From: Cyclaneusma minus
Lineage: Eukaryota > Ascomycota > Leotiomycetes > Marthamycetales > Marthamycetaceae
Direction: 5' to 3'
DNA length: 64,000 nucleotides
Assembly: GCA_037179335.1 (NCBI GenBank)
Contig: JAKZHN010000014.1
Coordinates: 372,001 to 436,000, forward strand
A program made the position numbers and the translations under genes. Positions 45,483-56,901 of this stretch are shown here, in pieces. The notes under the pieces were generated by a model, which ran no database searches, was not told the DNA's origin, and saw only the letters and a program-made list of their open reading frames with translations. Position 1 is the first letter of the stretch. Each line of letters starts with the position of its first letter.

Positions 45483-46365
45483 CTATTTGGTCTCTTCCTT
45501 GAGGAAACTACGCGCCCTATTAGCCATTGTATAGATGTAGAGTAGTTTTCAAAGACTTACGTGATCAGGTCGTTCCTGTCCTTGTCCTTCTTCAAGCCAC
45601 CGAAAGCCATCTTGGTACCGGGAATGTACTTCTTGGGGTTCTCGAGGTACTCGAACTGCGATTGTTAGCTCCAGATACTTGTTTCCCAGAAACTTGATCA
45701 CGAACCAGAGTGTCGTTGTCCCAGGTGATTCCCTTCTGCTTGTTGGCGTCGGTGTATGAGAAGCCCTCGACCTGACCAGTCTTGCGGCCGAACAGACCGT
45801 GGAGGTTAGGACCGATCTTGTTTCCCTCGCCCTCCTTCAGGGTGTGGCATTGAGCGCAGCGGGTCTTGAAGAGGTTGGCACCCTTCTTTGCGTCACCTGA
45901 AGAAGCGGTCAGCAATTCGCCCCTAAAAGCCCAAAGCAAATCTCGAAAGGATGTTAGAAGGAGCAAGCTTGCGATGCGACAATCGGTGCGCTGGCCCGAA
46001 CAATGCCGGCTGGACGCTGCCCTTCAAGCCTGTTCACCGCAAATACCAGAGGCACAATACACCAAGACGTGGAGCAGTTATGGCGAATGATGAATGCTGA
46101 CGGCCGAGGTGAAGAGCGTGGCGGTTGAGGGCTTGTTGGGCGAAGCAGCCAGCGCCGCTGAAGAGAACGTGCGAACACTTGATGCTGAACTCGAGCAAAG
46201 CTGCCCACTGGGTCCCCGACTGCTGAATAGCAAGCACGGCCAGCTTGCAGGCGTCTTCCAGCTTCAAATTCCAGCACAAATTGCCTTCCTCGCAGATAGG
46301 AGGATGTCGATGACGAGACTGTAAGGCCGGAGAGGTGGCAGCAACATACCTTCCTTGAAACCCAT
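45483..46365 (-). CDS. CYC1: Cytochrome c
   Basis: A 108-aa electron carrier of the mitochondrial intermembrane space, passing electrons from complex III to complex IV. Exons: 46365-46350, 45896-45706, 45655-45561, 45507-45483. Exon 1 encodes only MGFKE plus one base; the 453-nt first intron (GTATGT/TTCAG) leads to GDAKKGANLFKTRCAQCHTL. Haem attachment C19-x-x-C22-H23; axial Met85 in PGTKMAFGG; conserved GPNLHGLFGRKTG; C-terminus KDRNDLITFLKEETK assembled over a 53-nt intron. The second intron has donor GTTCGT. There is no presequence, as expected for cytochrome c. The long, 5'-placed first intron is a frequent arrangement for strongly expressed genes and may enhance expression. Confidence 0.97.
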
Positions 46366-47023
46366 TGTGAGAGATTATGTGGTGGAGAGGGTTGTGAGGG
46401 AGGAGTTGTGGTTTCTGGGGAGCGGGAGGACTAGGGCGTGGGTGATGGCAGAGGAAGGTCGAGTCGGAGGCAGCTCTGGAAATATGTATGATGGCGAGGA
46501 AAAGTTCTCAGCGCTCACGCTTCCGGGTCTCTGCGCTCATAACATTTGCTTTGGCCGCTCTAGCTCGGCTGGGTGACCCGTTACGGCGGAGCCCAGCCCG
46601 GAAAATGACTAGCTTCCCGCGTCATTTTTGTAATCCCATCCCACGCTTTTCTCATTGGCTGAGAAGGCATGAGCTTGGATCCAGAGACACCAGAATTCCC
46701 TATGCCAGACCCCCCTATATATTGATATGCCCCTGACAGCTTCAGCTATAATATTTTGTCTAAAAAAGACTATAATACTTCAAGGAGAAATCGTCGTGTT
46801 GGCTCTCGTCTTCCCATTTCCATTCCATAAAGTGTCCAGACTCTTAGAGACACCCTCGGAGGCGTCGCCGTACGGAAGGGTTAGCGCTCGGGAGAGGTCG
46901 GGATTGAACAGAGTTTAGAGCCTCGTGTGGCGGTGGACACTTTCAGCCACACGACACGAATACGATGAAAAGTCGTGAAGCTTCGAGCGCTTGGAACCAA
47001 AACCTCACCCCAGCGTCACCACC
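46366..47023. promoter_or_regulatory. Divergent promoter of cytochrome c and a mitochondrial protein gene
   Basis: About 660 bp between head-to-head genes that both act in mitochondria. It contains an AT-rich part near 46715-46790; no motif assigned. Confidence 0.4.
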
Positions 47024-47889
47024 ATGTCCGCCGTCTCAATCCCGCGGTTCCTGCTCCCGCAGAGGAGCCCTATCTGTGCAATCCGCCTCAGCAGTGCTCC
47101 CGCCGCTGTCCGCCATGCCTCGAACAAATCGATAGGCAAAGGACCCTCGAAAGCTCCCGGTGCGAAGCCCTCGAAAAGCTCAGCTTCCCCGGCTGCGAAG
47201 AAACCGCTGGTGCTGGAGAAGCCTACCAAGTTCAATCCGCCGTCGCATCCTGCTAGGCTGAGGAGAGAGCCGCCCCGATACCCAGGCCCGGCGCTTTCGG
47301 AGGAGGAGAAGAGGATTCAGCGCACCAAGAAATATCCCAACATGATGCCTCCGGAAGGAACGGTTATGCACAAGTTTCTCACGAACAGAACAATTCACAT
47401 CTACATCACGCTGGTATGATTTGCGGAAAAAGCTTCTTTCTGCTTTGGTACTGATCTATCCAGGGTACACTCTGCTTCCTCGCTTTCTACACCTTCATCG
47501 AGAACTTCAAGCGCACCTCGAAATTCGCCGACATGCTGCCCCCCGTGTCCGATATCTTCATGCACCCAGTTGCCTTTGTCCGAACATACCTCGAAGTGGT
47601 TAAGCTCCATACGATAGAGAGGAGCGAACGGGTTGCTCAGAGTCGGAGGGCGAAGGTGGAAGATGTACAGAAGAGAAATGAGTACCGCAAGGCTCATGGC
47701 ATGATCGACAGTGAGAGTCTTACGGGATGGACCGTAAAGTCAGATGCAGAGAGTTTGGGTCCTGCTATCCCACTTGGTGATGCCCCGGCTACAACACCCG
47801 CAACTGAAGGCGCGGTTGACGGTGTACCAATGGATGAGCAAGCCAGGAAGCCGACGGAGCCAAGAAAGAAGTTTATGGGTATCTGGTAA
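47024..47889 (+). CDS. Conserved-type mitochondrial membrane protein, unknown function
   Basis: A 271-aa protein. Exons 47024-47413 and 47464-47889; the 50-nt intron (GTATGA/TCCAG) lies in the membrane segment and joins IHIYITL to GTLCFLAFYTFIENF. The N-terminus (MSAVSIPRFLLPQRSPICAI, then RLSSAPAAVRHASNKS) is Arg/Ser-rich without acids, a clear mitochondrial presequence. A Pro/Lys-rich spacer, the single hydrophobic helix at about 125-145 and a charged soluble C-terminal part (VKLHTIERSERVAQSRRAKV) follow. I do not recognise a named family; the layout suggests an inner-membrane protein facing the matrix or intermembrane space. ATG 47024 has context CACCATGT. Confidence 0.75.
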
Positions 47890-47962
47890 ACGATGGGATT
47901 CGAGGTCGGGATCATGATCCAAGGGATGCGGTTTGTGCGTTTCCCACATCATAGCATTGAAC

Positions 47963-49149
47963 CTATCGCTCTACAGCTTCTAGTCCATCTAGAACCTCTT
48001 CTGCTACACCCATAGGCTGCAAAGCTTTCTGTATCATGGCCGCAATCATTTTCCTCGAGGCGCCCCCTCGAGGCGCCTGCCAGACTCCCTCCGTCTCCCC
48101 CGTCTCCCTTTGCGTAGCGGATTGTTGTAAAGAGCTTGCCGCAGTACCTCCTGTGGCGGTATTCAAGAAGTTGGGCACACCAGGAGGCGTGAGTCGTGAT
48201 GGCGGGTCGATTGTCCTCACTGCCAGTAGCCGCAAATCCCGAGCTGCATCCGCATCGATATCCATGGAATCTTCCCCGGAACCGTTTCTCGATCGTTTGC
48301 CAAACGATACAGCAAGAGCTACGTCGGCCACAGCCAGCTCCTCCTTCGTTGGGTCGAAGATGATATTATCTTGTACCGCCATGACCAGTAGAGTGACAGG
48401 TGGGCGGGTACGGTCGTTCTGTGGTACTTTGCGATCATAGAGATACACGGAAGCATCCCAGTCGTCGTCAAATAGAGGATCCTCGTCCAGCTCAGACTTC
48501 AGCTTTGGCAACCTAGTAGATAGCAGAGCAAGATGGGTCGTAAGAGACAATAATTGTAGAGGATACGACAAGGGTGCGGACAGAAGTAGTATCTACGCAG
48601 ATTAGCAAGTCGAAAATCAATCGAAGCAAAGACACATACGTCGATATACAGCTTCCAGTGAAATCTCCTGTTGATACGCAACCGCCGAGAGAAGTCCCCA
48701 TCTGCCAGTAAGGCCTCACTCAGCATTGCTGCCAGAAACACGGGCATGCTGTCGTCGTCTCTAAATCCCGGGATTTCCACGGTCATCTCGACCCATTCAT
48801 TCTTGCCGCCCTCGTGCTCGCCATTGTGCGCCTCGTCATCGTCACTATCGGCCTCTGCAGCAGCTGCAGCATTGAGCGAGCTTTCTTGCTCAGCTTCGAG
48901 ACCAGTGTGATCCACAGCGCTCTTCTCAACTTCTGCCTTGATCCCCACCACGGCTTCGGTTCCATCGGCAAAGCAGATGCGCGCACTGCCATTGGTGCCG
49001 GGCAGGATGTCGGATTCGGCGATCAGCGGGCGGAATTCTGTAGTTTTGCGGGCATCGGGGCGGATAGGAGGTGATTGTGCGAGGGAGGTGTGCAGGTAGG
49101 AGAGCTCTGCTGGGGACAGCAGAACCTGTGACACCGATGAGGGCGCCAT
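47963..49149 (-). CDS. RRP42: Exosome RNase PH-like subunit RRP42
   Basis: A 379-aa ring subunit of the RNA exosome, which trims rRNA precursors and degrades RNA in nucleus and cytosol. Exons 49149-48640 and 48592-47963; the 47-nt intron (GTATGT/CGTAG) joins FHWKLYID to ILLLSAPLSYPLQLLSLTTH. Family features: an N-terminal LSPAELSYLHTSL and PIRPDARKTTEFRPL start; the RNase PH strand ARICFADGTEAVVGIKAEVE; and the later DPTKEELAVADVALAVSF. It lacks phosphorolytic catalytic residues as eukaryotic ring subunits do. An acidic insert (AEADSDDDEAHNGEHEGG) and a poorly conserved Ser/Thr-rich insert near the C-terminus make it longer than the yeast protein. ATG 49149 is the first Met; upstream codons in frame start only with GTG. 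Confidence 0.9.
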
Positions 49150-50347
49150 TGCCGCGGATTCGGATTCGGTGCGTAAATCAGGGAAGAGGCGACTGCGTGG
49201 TGTTGCAGACAGAGCAGATGCATTCAATTGAATTGAAGTCAGTTCAAGAATTTCGGGCACTAGTTCAGCCTTGTCGTCGAGCCTTGTCCCAGCGGGCGTC
49301 CGACGGGCCGACTAAACTTAAAGTGTAAGCTTCCAAGCTTCTCTTGAGCTGAGCTTCTCGGCGGCAATTTAGCCTTGAGATCTTGGAGATTAAGAGTGAG
49401 CTTGAATCGAATTATTAGCAATATATACAGTTATTTACCAGCATTATTTCTAGACTTAGACTTCCGTCTTCCTCAATATTTGGGACCTCTCCTCGTCACT
49501 CTGGTCAAATGTGTTGGATATTTCTTGTTCCACGAGTGGAGAGATTTGATCATAGCTCCAACTCCCGTGACCCGTCTCCAGATGTACTACAGACTTACAG
49601 TCTAACAGACTCAACATCAGATTGTGAGGAAGTTGAAAATCAGAATTCACCGAGCAAGCGTCAAGTAGCGGAAGACAAAAGTCCCTGGGTCATTTATTTC
49701 TTGATCGTTGGTTGTTGATATCAGCAAAATCCCTTCCGTGCTTCTCGAGCAGCTTCTCGAGCAACCAAACCCTGGCTGAAAAAAAAGTAGAAAACATATA
49801 CCTCCCGCTTTGCCTGCCTCCAAAATCCCGCAGAAAGGTATGTAATCGAGCCACCTCCACCCTGTCCCAGGCCGTTCTAAGTACAACTCCAGCTAACCCA
49901 GCTAGCCCTCTTTCCGACGTCGACTCCGGCCCCGGATGGTTTGATTTATACAGTCCAGTCTCTGCCAACCAAGCAGGCAATAGTAGGAGCTCTCTCTCTC
50001 ATTTCAGTTGAAAAACTTATTGACTCGACAAAGGAAATAAATAGGGGGTGCCGCGAAGCATGACGCGCAAGATGGAGCGATGCCGCGGTCTATAAGGGTA
50101 TTTTGCATGACACGAAAGGAAATGCTGCTGCCTCATGCGTCCAGTGCTGAGACACAAGCTCCCAAACACAGACGCAGACAAAGGAGACAAAAGAAACCCC
50201 GAAACCCCAAACTGGATACCTCACAGCAATTTCCTCCCGAGAACGAGCGTCAAGCGCGAAATGCCTCCAAGAATTCCTCGAACACCTTGCAATGTAAATG
50301 CGGCCCATATCACTTTTCCGCCATATAGTATTTTACACTTCCCAGCT
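49150..50347. other. Gene-free region of 1.2 kb
   Basis: Between the RRP42 start and the kinase stop, both minus strand. Only short, unsupported frames on either strand; no repeat family recognised. Confidence 0.4.
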
Positions 50348-52829
50348 CTAGAATCGGTTGCCTGCTGCCCAGATACTTGCAGCAGCGGTCTGCGCCCACT
50401 CGTTCTCGTCATAAGGCGGTGTGGGCCACTTCACATTTTCTCCGGTACTTGGATCCTTCTGCATCCGGGCTTGCTTCGTAGGGCTGGGTTCAGGCTGGCC
50501 GAAAAGACCAGTGTTTCCATTGGCTGAAGGAGAAGGAGTTGGATAAGGGTTCATCAAGCCCATGTTACTTGCTGATTGCCGAAGCTGCTGCCTCGACTCC
50601 CGGGGCGCATAGTACTCTCGATTGGTGGGAGTTGAAGTATTCGAGTTACCATCCATACGCTTGATGACCCGGTGAGTTGATTTTAGAGCCTCGTCAAGCA
50701 GCTCATCTTCTTCATCGGGAGTTTCGTATTGCTGAACACCATGAGCCTGTGCTCGGCGGGTCCTGCTTGATATGGGTCCAGTATTTCGAGTCACCCCAAT
50801 CAAATTGTCGACTGATCGTGTCTGTTGAGGGAGAGAGTGATGGCGTTTCAACACACTGGTAGGGTTGATTTGGTGGGCAGGTGGCGGCGGTGGCGCTTGG
50901 TGAGCCTGAGAGGAATCGAGGTTATCCTGAACAGCACGTAATGCCTTGTCCAGAGCCTCATAATTATCGATCTTTTGCACAGGAGCGGGAACGGGAGTGT
51001 TGTTGTCGAGCGCCATTGAAGATCTGTTGCTTCCCCAAGGTCCACAACCCGCTGAAGCCTCAACATCATCAGAAGCGGGCGATATCGGAGTCTGGTGACG
51101 TCCCGAGAACCTTCGAGCTCTCTTCCTTAAATGAGAGAAAAAGCTCTCCTTTTGGCCATTAGGGGGTGATACCAAGCCACCTTGCCCATTGAGAGCTCGT
51201 TCCGCTTGTTGTCGGTGCATCTCCGTATAGTGGTTGCCATTTGAGGCCACTGACAGTTGCCTGCCGATCTTCTTGGAGGCCTTGTCATTGGAACCGCGCA
51301 AATCATTGTGAGATGGCGCTCGGCCGCTTGCCTCAGCTGTGACAGCATCAGAAAGGGGCGATATTGGCTTGATGGTCGGCAAGATAGGCATGGGTGCAAC
51401 ATTCGATGGTCCGTTGCTCCATGTGGTCCTTTTGCTGACATGCGGCCGGGCTCTGTTGATAGTGAGATCATTTACAGTCGATGGAACGGAGGCTATCTTC
51501 GGGGCGACGTTTTCCTTGCCAGAGACCTGGGACGGAACAGTGGCGTTGTCGTTACGCCCGATCAAGGACTTTCGGAACCAGGATGGTTTAGATGACGTGG
51601 GTGTCGTCTCGGCAGAATCCTTGGAGGGTTTGTAGGCCAAGTCGGAATGCTTGCGGCCTAGAATCTTTGAGGCCGAGGACTTCGGTCGCATAGGGTCGAC
51701 GGCGTCGGCGAAATACTCGTGGGCCAAAGCCTGCGTAGAGGTAGGGCGGCTTTTTGGGTCCCACATCAAACACCAGGTGACGAAGTGGGCCAGCGAGGCG
51801 GGCCACTGGGGTGCCTGTAGAATGGTATCCATGGAATGGGGGGCCATTTTGGGGAAAGAAAATCCAAGCTTTCCTGCGAGCCTGGTACCCTCCCTCCAAT
51901 CTCCTCCACCTACTCTGGAGCCCGCTTTATTATACCAGTTTCCGGGGCTTCCCATAATCTCACAAACCCTCCACACTTGATCAACTTCGTTTCCGCCAGG
52001 GAAAAGTGGTTTTAACGTCGCGACTTCGACTGCCATTGCTCCTACCGCCCAGATGTCCACTGGTGCAGAATACTCGCCAGCACGCAAAAGAACCTCCGGT
52101 GCGCGGTACCATCTCGTGGAAACGTACGTTGTGTAGGGTAGTTTCGAGTGCGTTTCCCTGGCTAAACCGAAATCGGCGATCTTGACAGTATATGTCGGGG
52201 GTGTCGATGGAGGCGTCACCATGGTAGAGTACCTGCGGAAAGAGGCACCCGACTCTTGATGTCCGGAAGTAGACACGAGAATATTCTCAGGCTTGATGTC
52301 TCGATGGAAGAAGTGATGAGCGTGAATGTGCTCCAATCCCTGCATGATCTGGAACAAGATACTCTTTACACTAGCGCCGTCAAGACACTTGTGGTCGCGA
52401 GCCTTCATGAGCTGGTATAAGTTGCCGTCCATGTACTCCATGCAGATGTGCAGCTTCTTGCTAAAGGGATCAAGAAAGATATCGAGCGCAGGCACCAGAT
52501 GGGGATGCGCAGGGAGGGTTCGAAGGAAGACAACCTCGCGAAGCTCGAGGCATGGCGTGAACGACTCGAACGTCTTCTTCATCGTCTTGATGGCAATCTA
52601 AGTGACGGCATTAGAACCGTGTCATCGGGGCAATAGGCTGGCTACTTACGACAGTGCCTCTGCGAGCGACATTCGAGCCAGCGCTCCGTACTCGTGCCAG
52701 TGACACACTTCCAAAGCTGCCATCGCCAATGTCTTTCAACACCTCGAACCTGTCTTCCAATGCGCTTCCGGCATGTGAGGCCTGGACCTGGGCCGAGGAC
52801 CGGTGTGTCATATCGTATGCGATGGTCAT
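50348..52829 (-). CDS. IME2/MAK-type (RCK family) protein kinase
   Basis: An 809-aa CMGC kinase related to yeast IME2, Aspergillus ImeB and animal MAK/ICK, which control meiosis, sexual development and growth. Exons 52829-52650 and 52597-50348; the 52-nt intron (GTAAGT/CTTAG) sits just before the VAIK-like motif, giving TV-IAIKTMKK (Lys64). Glycine loop GDGSFGSV at about 35-42, catalytic HRDIKPEN, DFG, and the activation loop TTYVSTRWYRAPE with the T-x-Y pair. An insert (SGHQESGASFRRYSTMVTPP) lies between HRD and DFG. After the domain (ends near WDPKSRPTSTQALAHEYF) there is a 490-residue Ser/Pro-rich tail, likely regulatory, with many possible phosphosites. Confidence 0.92.
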
Positions 52830-55800
52830 GGTGGGAAATTGTCAAGGACAGTGTGGGTCAAGCTGTAATTTTTTCTGGCGCCCAACGCTCAACGATGTTG
52901 TCGACAATGCTTCGATTGGTGTTAGCTGTCTCCCGAGACGGCGTCCCAGTAAGCAGGTGCAGCTCACTTTGGCTCAATTCAAGCTCTGGGAGAGCTGCAG
53001 ACACGTCACCGGTGCATTCAGTGCTGTGGTGTTGCTGCGGGATGCGGAACAGGCGGTCAGAGAGAGTGTGGTGTGGTGTGGTGTGGTGTTGATACCGTGA
53101 ATGGTGATTGTTCGACGTCAAGAAGATGATGCAGCGTGGACGCAGAGGGTTGTTGAAGGAAAGGAAGATGTCTGGACGAAATTGGGCCGACTCTCGAAAT
53201 AGAGGCTGAGCACGGGTACAGGCCTGGAAGGGGGTGAAATGGCGGTTCCAAGAGCTGGGAGGGCGGGTCTGCCAGGTCCCTGACCCGCTTGAAGCAGATG
53301 GCTGGGGTCGATCAACAGGGAAGAGCACGCGTGGAAGACTTCTTCGGCGGAGAAGAAGCGGTAGACAATCCAGTCTGCAAGCCGGACGGGAAATGAATGG
53401 GGCAGCGGTTGGCGGTCGGGGATATTACTATGTACGGGGGGACAGCGGAGAGGACGGATGGAGGCGACTCGGGCGGTCAGAAGTGGTGTTGTCGAGAGAG
53501 CGTTGGTCTGGCACAAGCAGCGCAGGTTCGACAGTGCAGAGTCCAGGAACAAGCACCGCGGTGGACGAGGACAGGACTCACGGCAGCCGAGCGAATGGCA
53601 CTGCAATAAGGGACAGCGTAGTGGCGGGCATGGGGCGGCGACGTCCCTTGGGGGAAAGGAGTCAACGCTATTAATGAAGTCGAGATTATGTAGCGGCCAA
53701 TTTCGCTTGCCAGGCCACGCGCAGAGCTTCCGCAATGGGAGCAGAAAAGGGGATCGGTGCCGATGCTCGTGGGCGGCCCTGGCCGTCAACCCTGGCGGAA
53801 GGCCTGCTGGTAGCCTGGTAGCTGCATTGGGCCTACTAAGCAGAAGCAACCAAGAGTTGCCGCGGGAGCGGAACGCGTGCTCTAGCCCACGAACGGCATT
53901 GACGCTATTTGAACCACACTGCTGGTGCTTACTTAGCTACATGTACTGCTAAACAAGATGAATATCGCTGCAGATTGTCGACGTCGTGACGGCCGTTGGC
54001 TGTGTATCGCACCGTCATGGCCGCAGTGCGACAGGCGTGGATGAGACGGCTTGTCTCACTGCGAAAGGGCGTGCCGACGGCGAGCAGAGAGTCTTGGCTG
54101 GCCGTTTTGATGGGAGGTGCCAGCGAAGCAACATACATGACCTTCGCATCGCCGATTCTGAGCAGTTGCTAAGTGAAGTCTGGCCCGCACCAGCCTCCTT
54201 CGGGCCAAGAGCGAGAGCAAAGCCGCGGGGTCTTCCATAGTCTGGAGATATCAATAGGTATCTATACACGTGTTATGCTTTCTGCTACTTGTAGTGACAC
54301 TTCCCAAAGCTTCTTTCATCAAGGCAAAATGCGTGGGGAGGTGCGCTGGGCTTGCATGAGCATAGGAAGCAGCAACTGCAAAAGAGAGAGCTTTCAAAAA
54401 CCAACAAATTGAGTTTTCTACATATTCCAGCTGGCGTCAATGACGGCATGCTTCTTCCTCTGCCAGCACAGCGTCGGGCATACAAGAAGCCTGGCAGCGG
54501 CGAATATGCTGTTGTCACCTGCGACTGGACCGCGGACTATGCTGCTCGCGAGCCTGCTTAGCCTCTATTCATAGGCTATATATGCAGCTTGTTAATCGTT
54601 CCGAATTGATTATGATCTGTTGATAATTCTCACCAGCCCTGTGTCTGTGCAGTTGCCCAGCATCCAGTCGTCCTCTCTGTCCTACGGCCCCGGAGACGAA
54701 GGGATCAGAGCTCGGCCTCGCTGGTGTTTCGCGAGTTTAAAAACTTTATGCGTCGAGGAGCGCATGAATCAAAGCAGCTCCCATGCGGAAACCGGGGACT
54801 GCCATGTGTAATTGAGTACCAAAAAGGGAACTGCATTCTGCTTCAATGATGCTCCGTACTCGCTGCGGCGCAAGTCATCATGACTCGTCAAGCCGCTGCT
54901 CCGGCCTCATTATTTGCAATTCCGATCCGGGAGCGTGGTCTGATGGTGACAATCTCTCGCTTTCTTCACACGGTCCACGCCCCTTTTGCAGATTATTCAT
55001 CCAGTCCAAAGGCTGCTAGGATCAGCCGGGCCCCGGCACGGTACCGTACCTGAAGCAAACATAACCTACAATGTACCAGATGGAAGCTAGCCTAGCTCTT
55101 CCGCTCCGTAGCGCACCAAGCTATGCCATTCCAGGCTCGGGACTATCGGACGACCGTCAGGGGTTACGTAGCGTGGGCGTGCTATCGAATACCATGGCCA
55201 GAGTAGTATCGGTACCGTCCAGCTAGGCCGACGTCTCCGACATAGTAAGTAGACAAGTCAACATGTCAGACTGCCGCTTCTCTGCCCATCTCGATACGAT
55301 GTCGGGGTTTCGATGATTGCGTGTAGGAACCGGTGGCATCGACTTCCAGCTCGTCCAAGGCCTGCCAACTCTCTCGAGGCGTAGAGACGGAAAACCAAAG
55401 GGATCTGCAGGCCGCAAAGGAAATCGATACCTTCATCCAGCCTGCCATCCGAACGTCTCATGCAAGCTTCCGAGCCATGCCAGTGCTTCTGGTACGTGAG
55501 CTTGATTTTGTCCACCTTGACCAAGACCTTGTTTGTATCCTTTCTCGCATTGTGCCTCACTATCCCGACGAGTGCTGGAGTGTGGCCGGAGGGCTTTGTC
55601 CAATGTCCAGTGATTTTTAGGGGTCTTGGTTACCCCTCTGTGGGCTGGCTCTAGGCGCCTCGAGACTGATCGAAACTTGGGGGACGTGATTCCCTTTGCA
55701 ACAATCACATAGTGGCATTGTGAGAGACAGCATAGTGGTTCGCAGGCTTGACCCAAGCACTGGCTTGTGAGCCTAGATCTCTTTAGCTTGCTATTCCGTA

Positions 55801-56709
55801 CTATCGAAGAAAATGTCCATCATCGAGCGTGGAAGCTGTGCCGGGTGTGATTTCCGTGGTGGAAGTGCAAGGCTGAGCACTCGGATGGAACAGACCAACC
55901 CCTCAACCACAATCTACCATGCTGTCGATTTTCAGTTCAGATAAGCCAGGCCCCCGGAGACAAGTGATTCAAGGGACTGGAGGGTATCTTGCGCGCAGAG
56001 CTCACTTTGACTCGCGGTGATAACTCCTGGGTGCTCGGTGCGAAGGATATTCGAATTGCAAAGGATGTGGCAGCATCGTAAGTTCTGGGGGCTTCTATTG
56101 CACGATCGATTGGAGGCTGAGAGGTGGAAGTGATCGAGTGAAGAGCAGTACTGATGCAGGAGGTACTTACCCCTTTTCATATTGTTTTTGCATTGGTGTG
56201 GCGTGGAGTTGGAAAAAATTGAAGTTCAACGTGGCGGACAAACTCAACGGACAGCCAAGGCGAATTTGGAAGTCGCGACGGAGAAAGATGCAGCCGCGAC
56301 ATAGGTAAACTCACGGAAATAGCCAATATATGTTTTCTGCTGCAGAATAAGCTCATTGGCGGGCCGCTTGATAGCACATGCTGCCTTTTCCGCCGCTAGA
56401 GAAAGAGGCTCTCGACGTCACTGGATTTCGGTCACGTGAGACCGCTCGTTTGTCGTGTTTCAACTTCGCATCGTCCGCGCTGGCCGACTGTCACTCCGCG
56501 TGCCAATCCTCACTCTCGGTTAGCAGCATAAATACCACACCTGCAATCGCCGAAGTTTGTTCTCCCTCCTCTTTTTCGACCACCGTCTTGCGTGACTGCG
56601 CCAACTTCCCCCCCGCCTTCAGTGGGGTCTCTGCAGCACTACTCGAGAAGGTGCTGCTTTTCCAACTGCAAACAACCTCGACTCTCACATCTCCTGCGAC
56701 CAAGTCAAG
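52830..56709. other. Sparse 3.9-kb region
   Basis: The first kilobase (52.83-53.85 kb) is GC- and pyrimidine-rich (minus strand) and probably contains the kinase promoter and long 5' leader; a 243-codon frame there begins with TTG and has no domain. The rest, to about 56.4 kb, shows only short frames. From about 56.4 kb the promoter and leader of the STC1-domain gene begin. No RNA gene or transposon recognised. Confidence 0.4.
53066..53090. repeat. Pentanucleotide microsatellite (GTGTG)n
   Basis: Five tandem pentamers, GTGTG four times then GTGTT, about 240 bp upstream of the kinase start. Confidence 0.85.
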
Positions 56710-56889
56710 GTAAGTCCGATTCTGCTGTGTGCGCCCAACGATCCATCCTCCTTCCAGCCATCTTCATTGTGGTAAATTCCCTATCCCTATGCACCTCAGA
56801 CTCTCTGGTCCACCCCACGGCTTGGGACTCTGTTCTTTAACAACCTTGACAATCCAGACGCGTCGTGGCTGACACCAATGTTCCTGCAG
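56710..56889 (+). other. Probable 5'-UTR intron of the STC1-domain gene
   Basis: Donor AAG|GTAAGT at 56710 and acceptor TTCCTGCAG ending at 56889. Splicing would remove an in-frame ATG at 56878 and leave ATG 56902 as the start. Inferred from motifs only. Confidence 0.45.
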
Positions 56890-56901
56890 AATACCGCAAG
56901 G

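Noticed and set aside
50348..52829. Idea that the kinase is a MAP kinase because of its T-x-Y loop
   Set aside because: The overall motifs and long Ser/Pro-rich tail match the IME2/MAK branch of CMGC kinases, which also has T-x-Y.
53118..53849. 243-codon minus-strand frame upstream of the IME2-type kinase
   Set aside because: Starts with TTG, Pro/Leu/Arg/Cys-rich as expected from a pyrimidine-rich leader, and has no domain.
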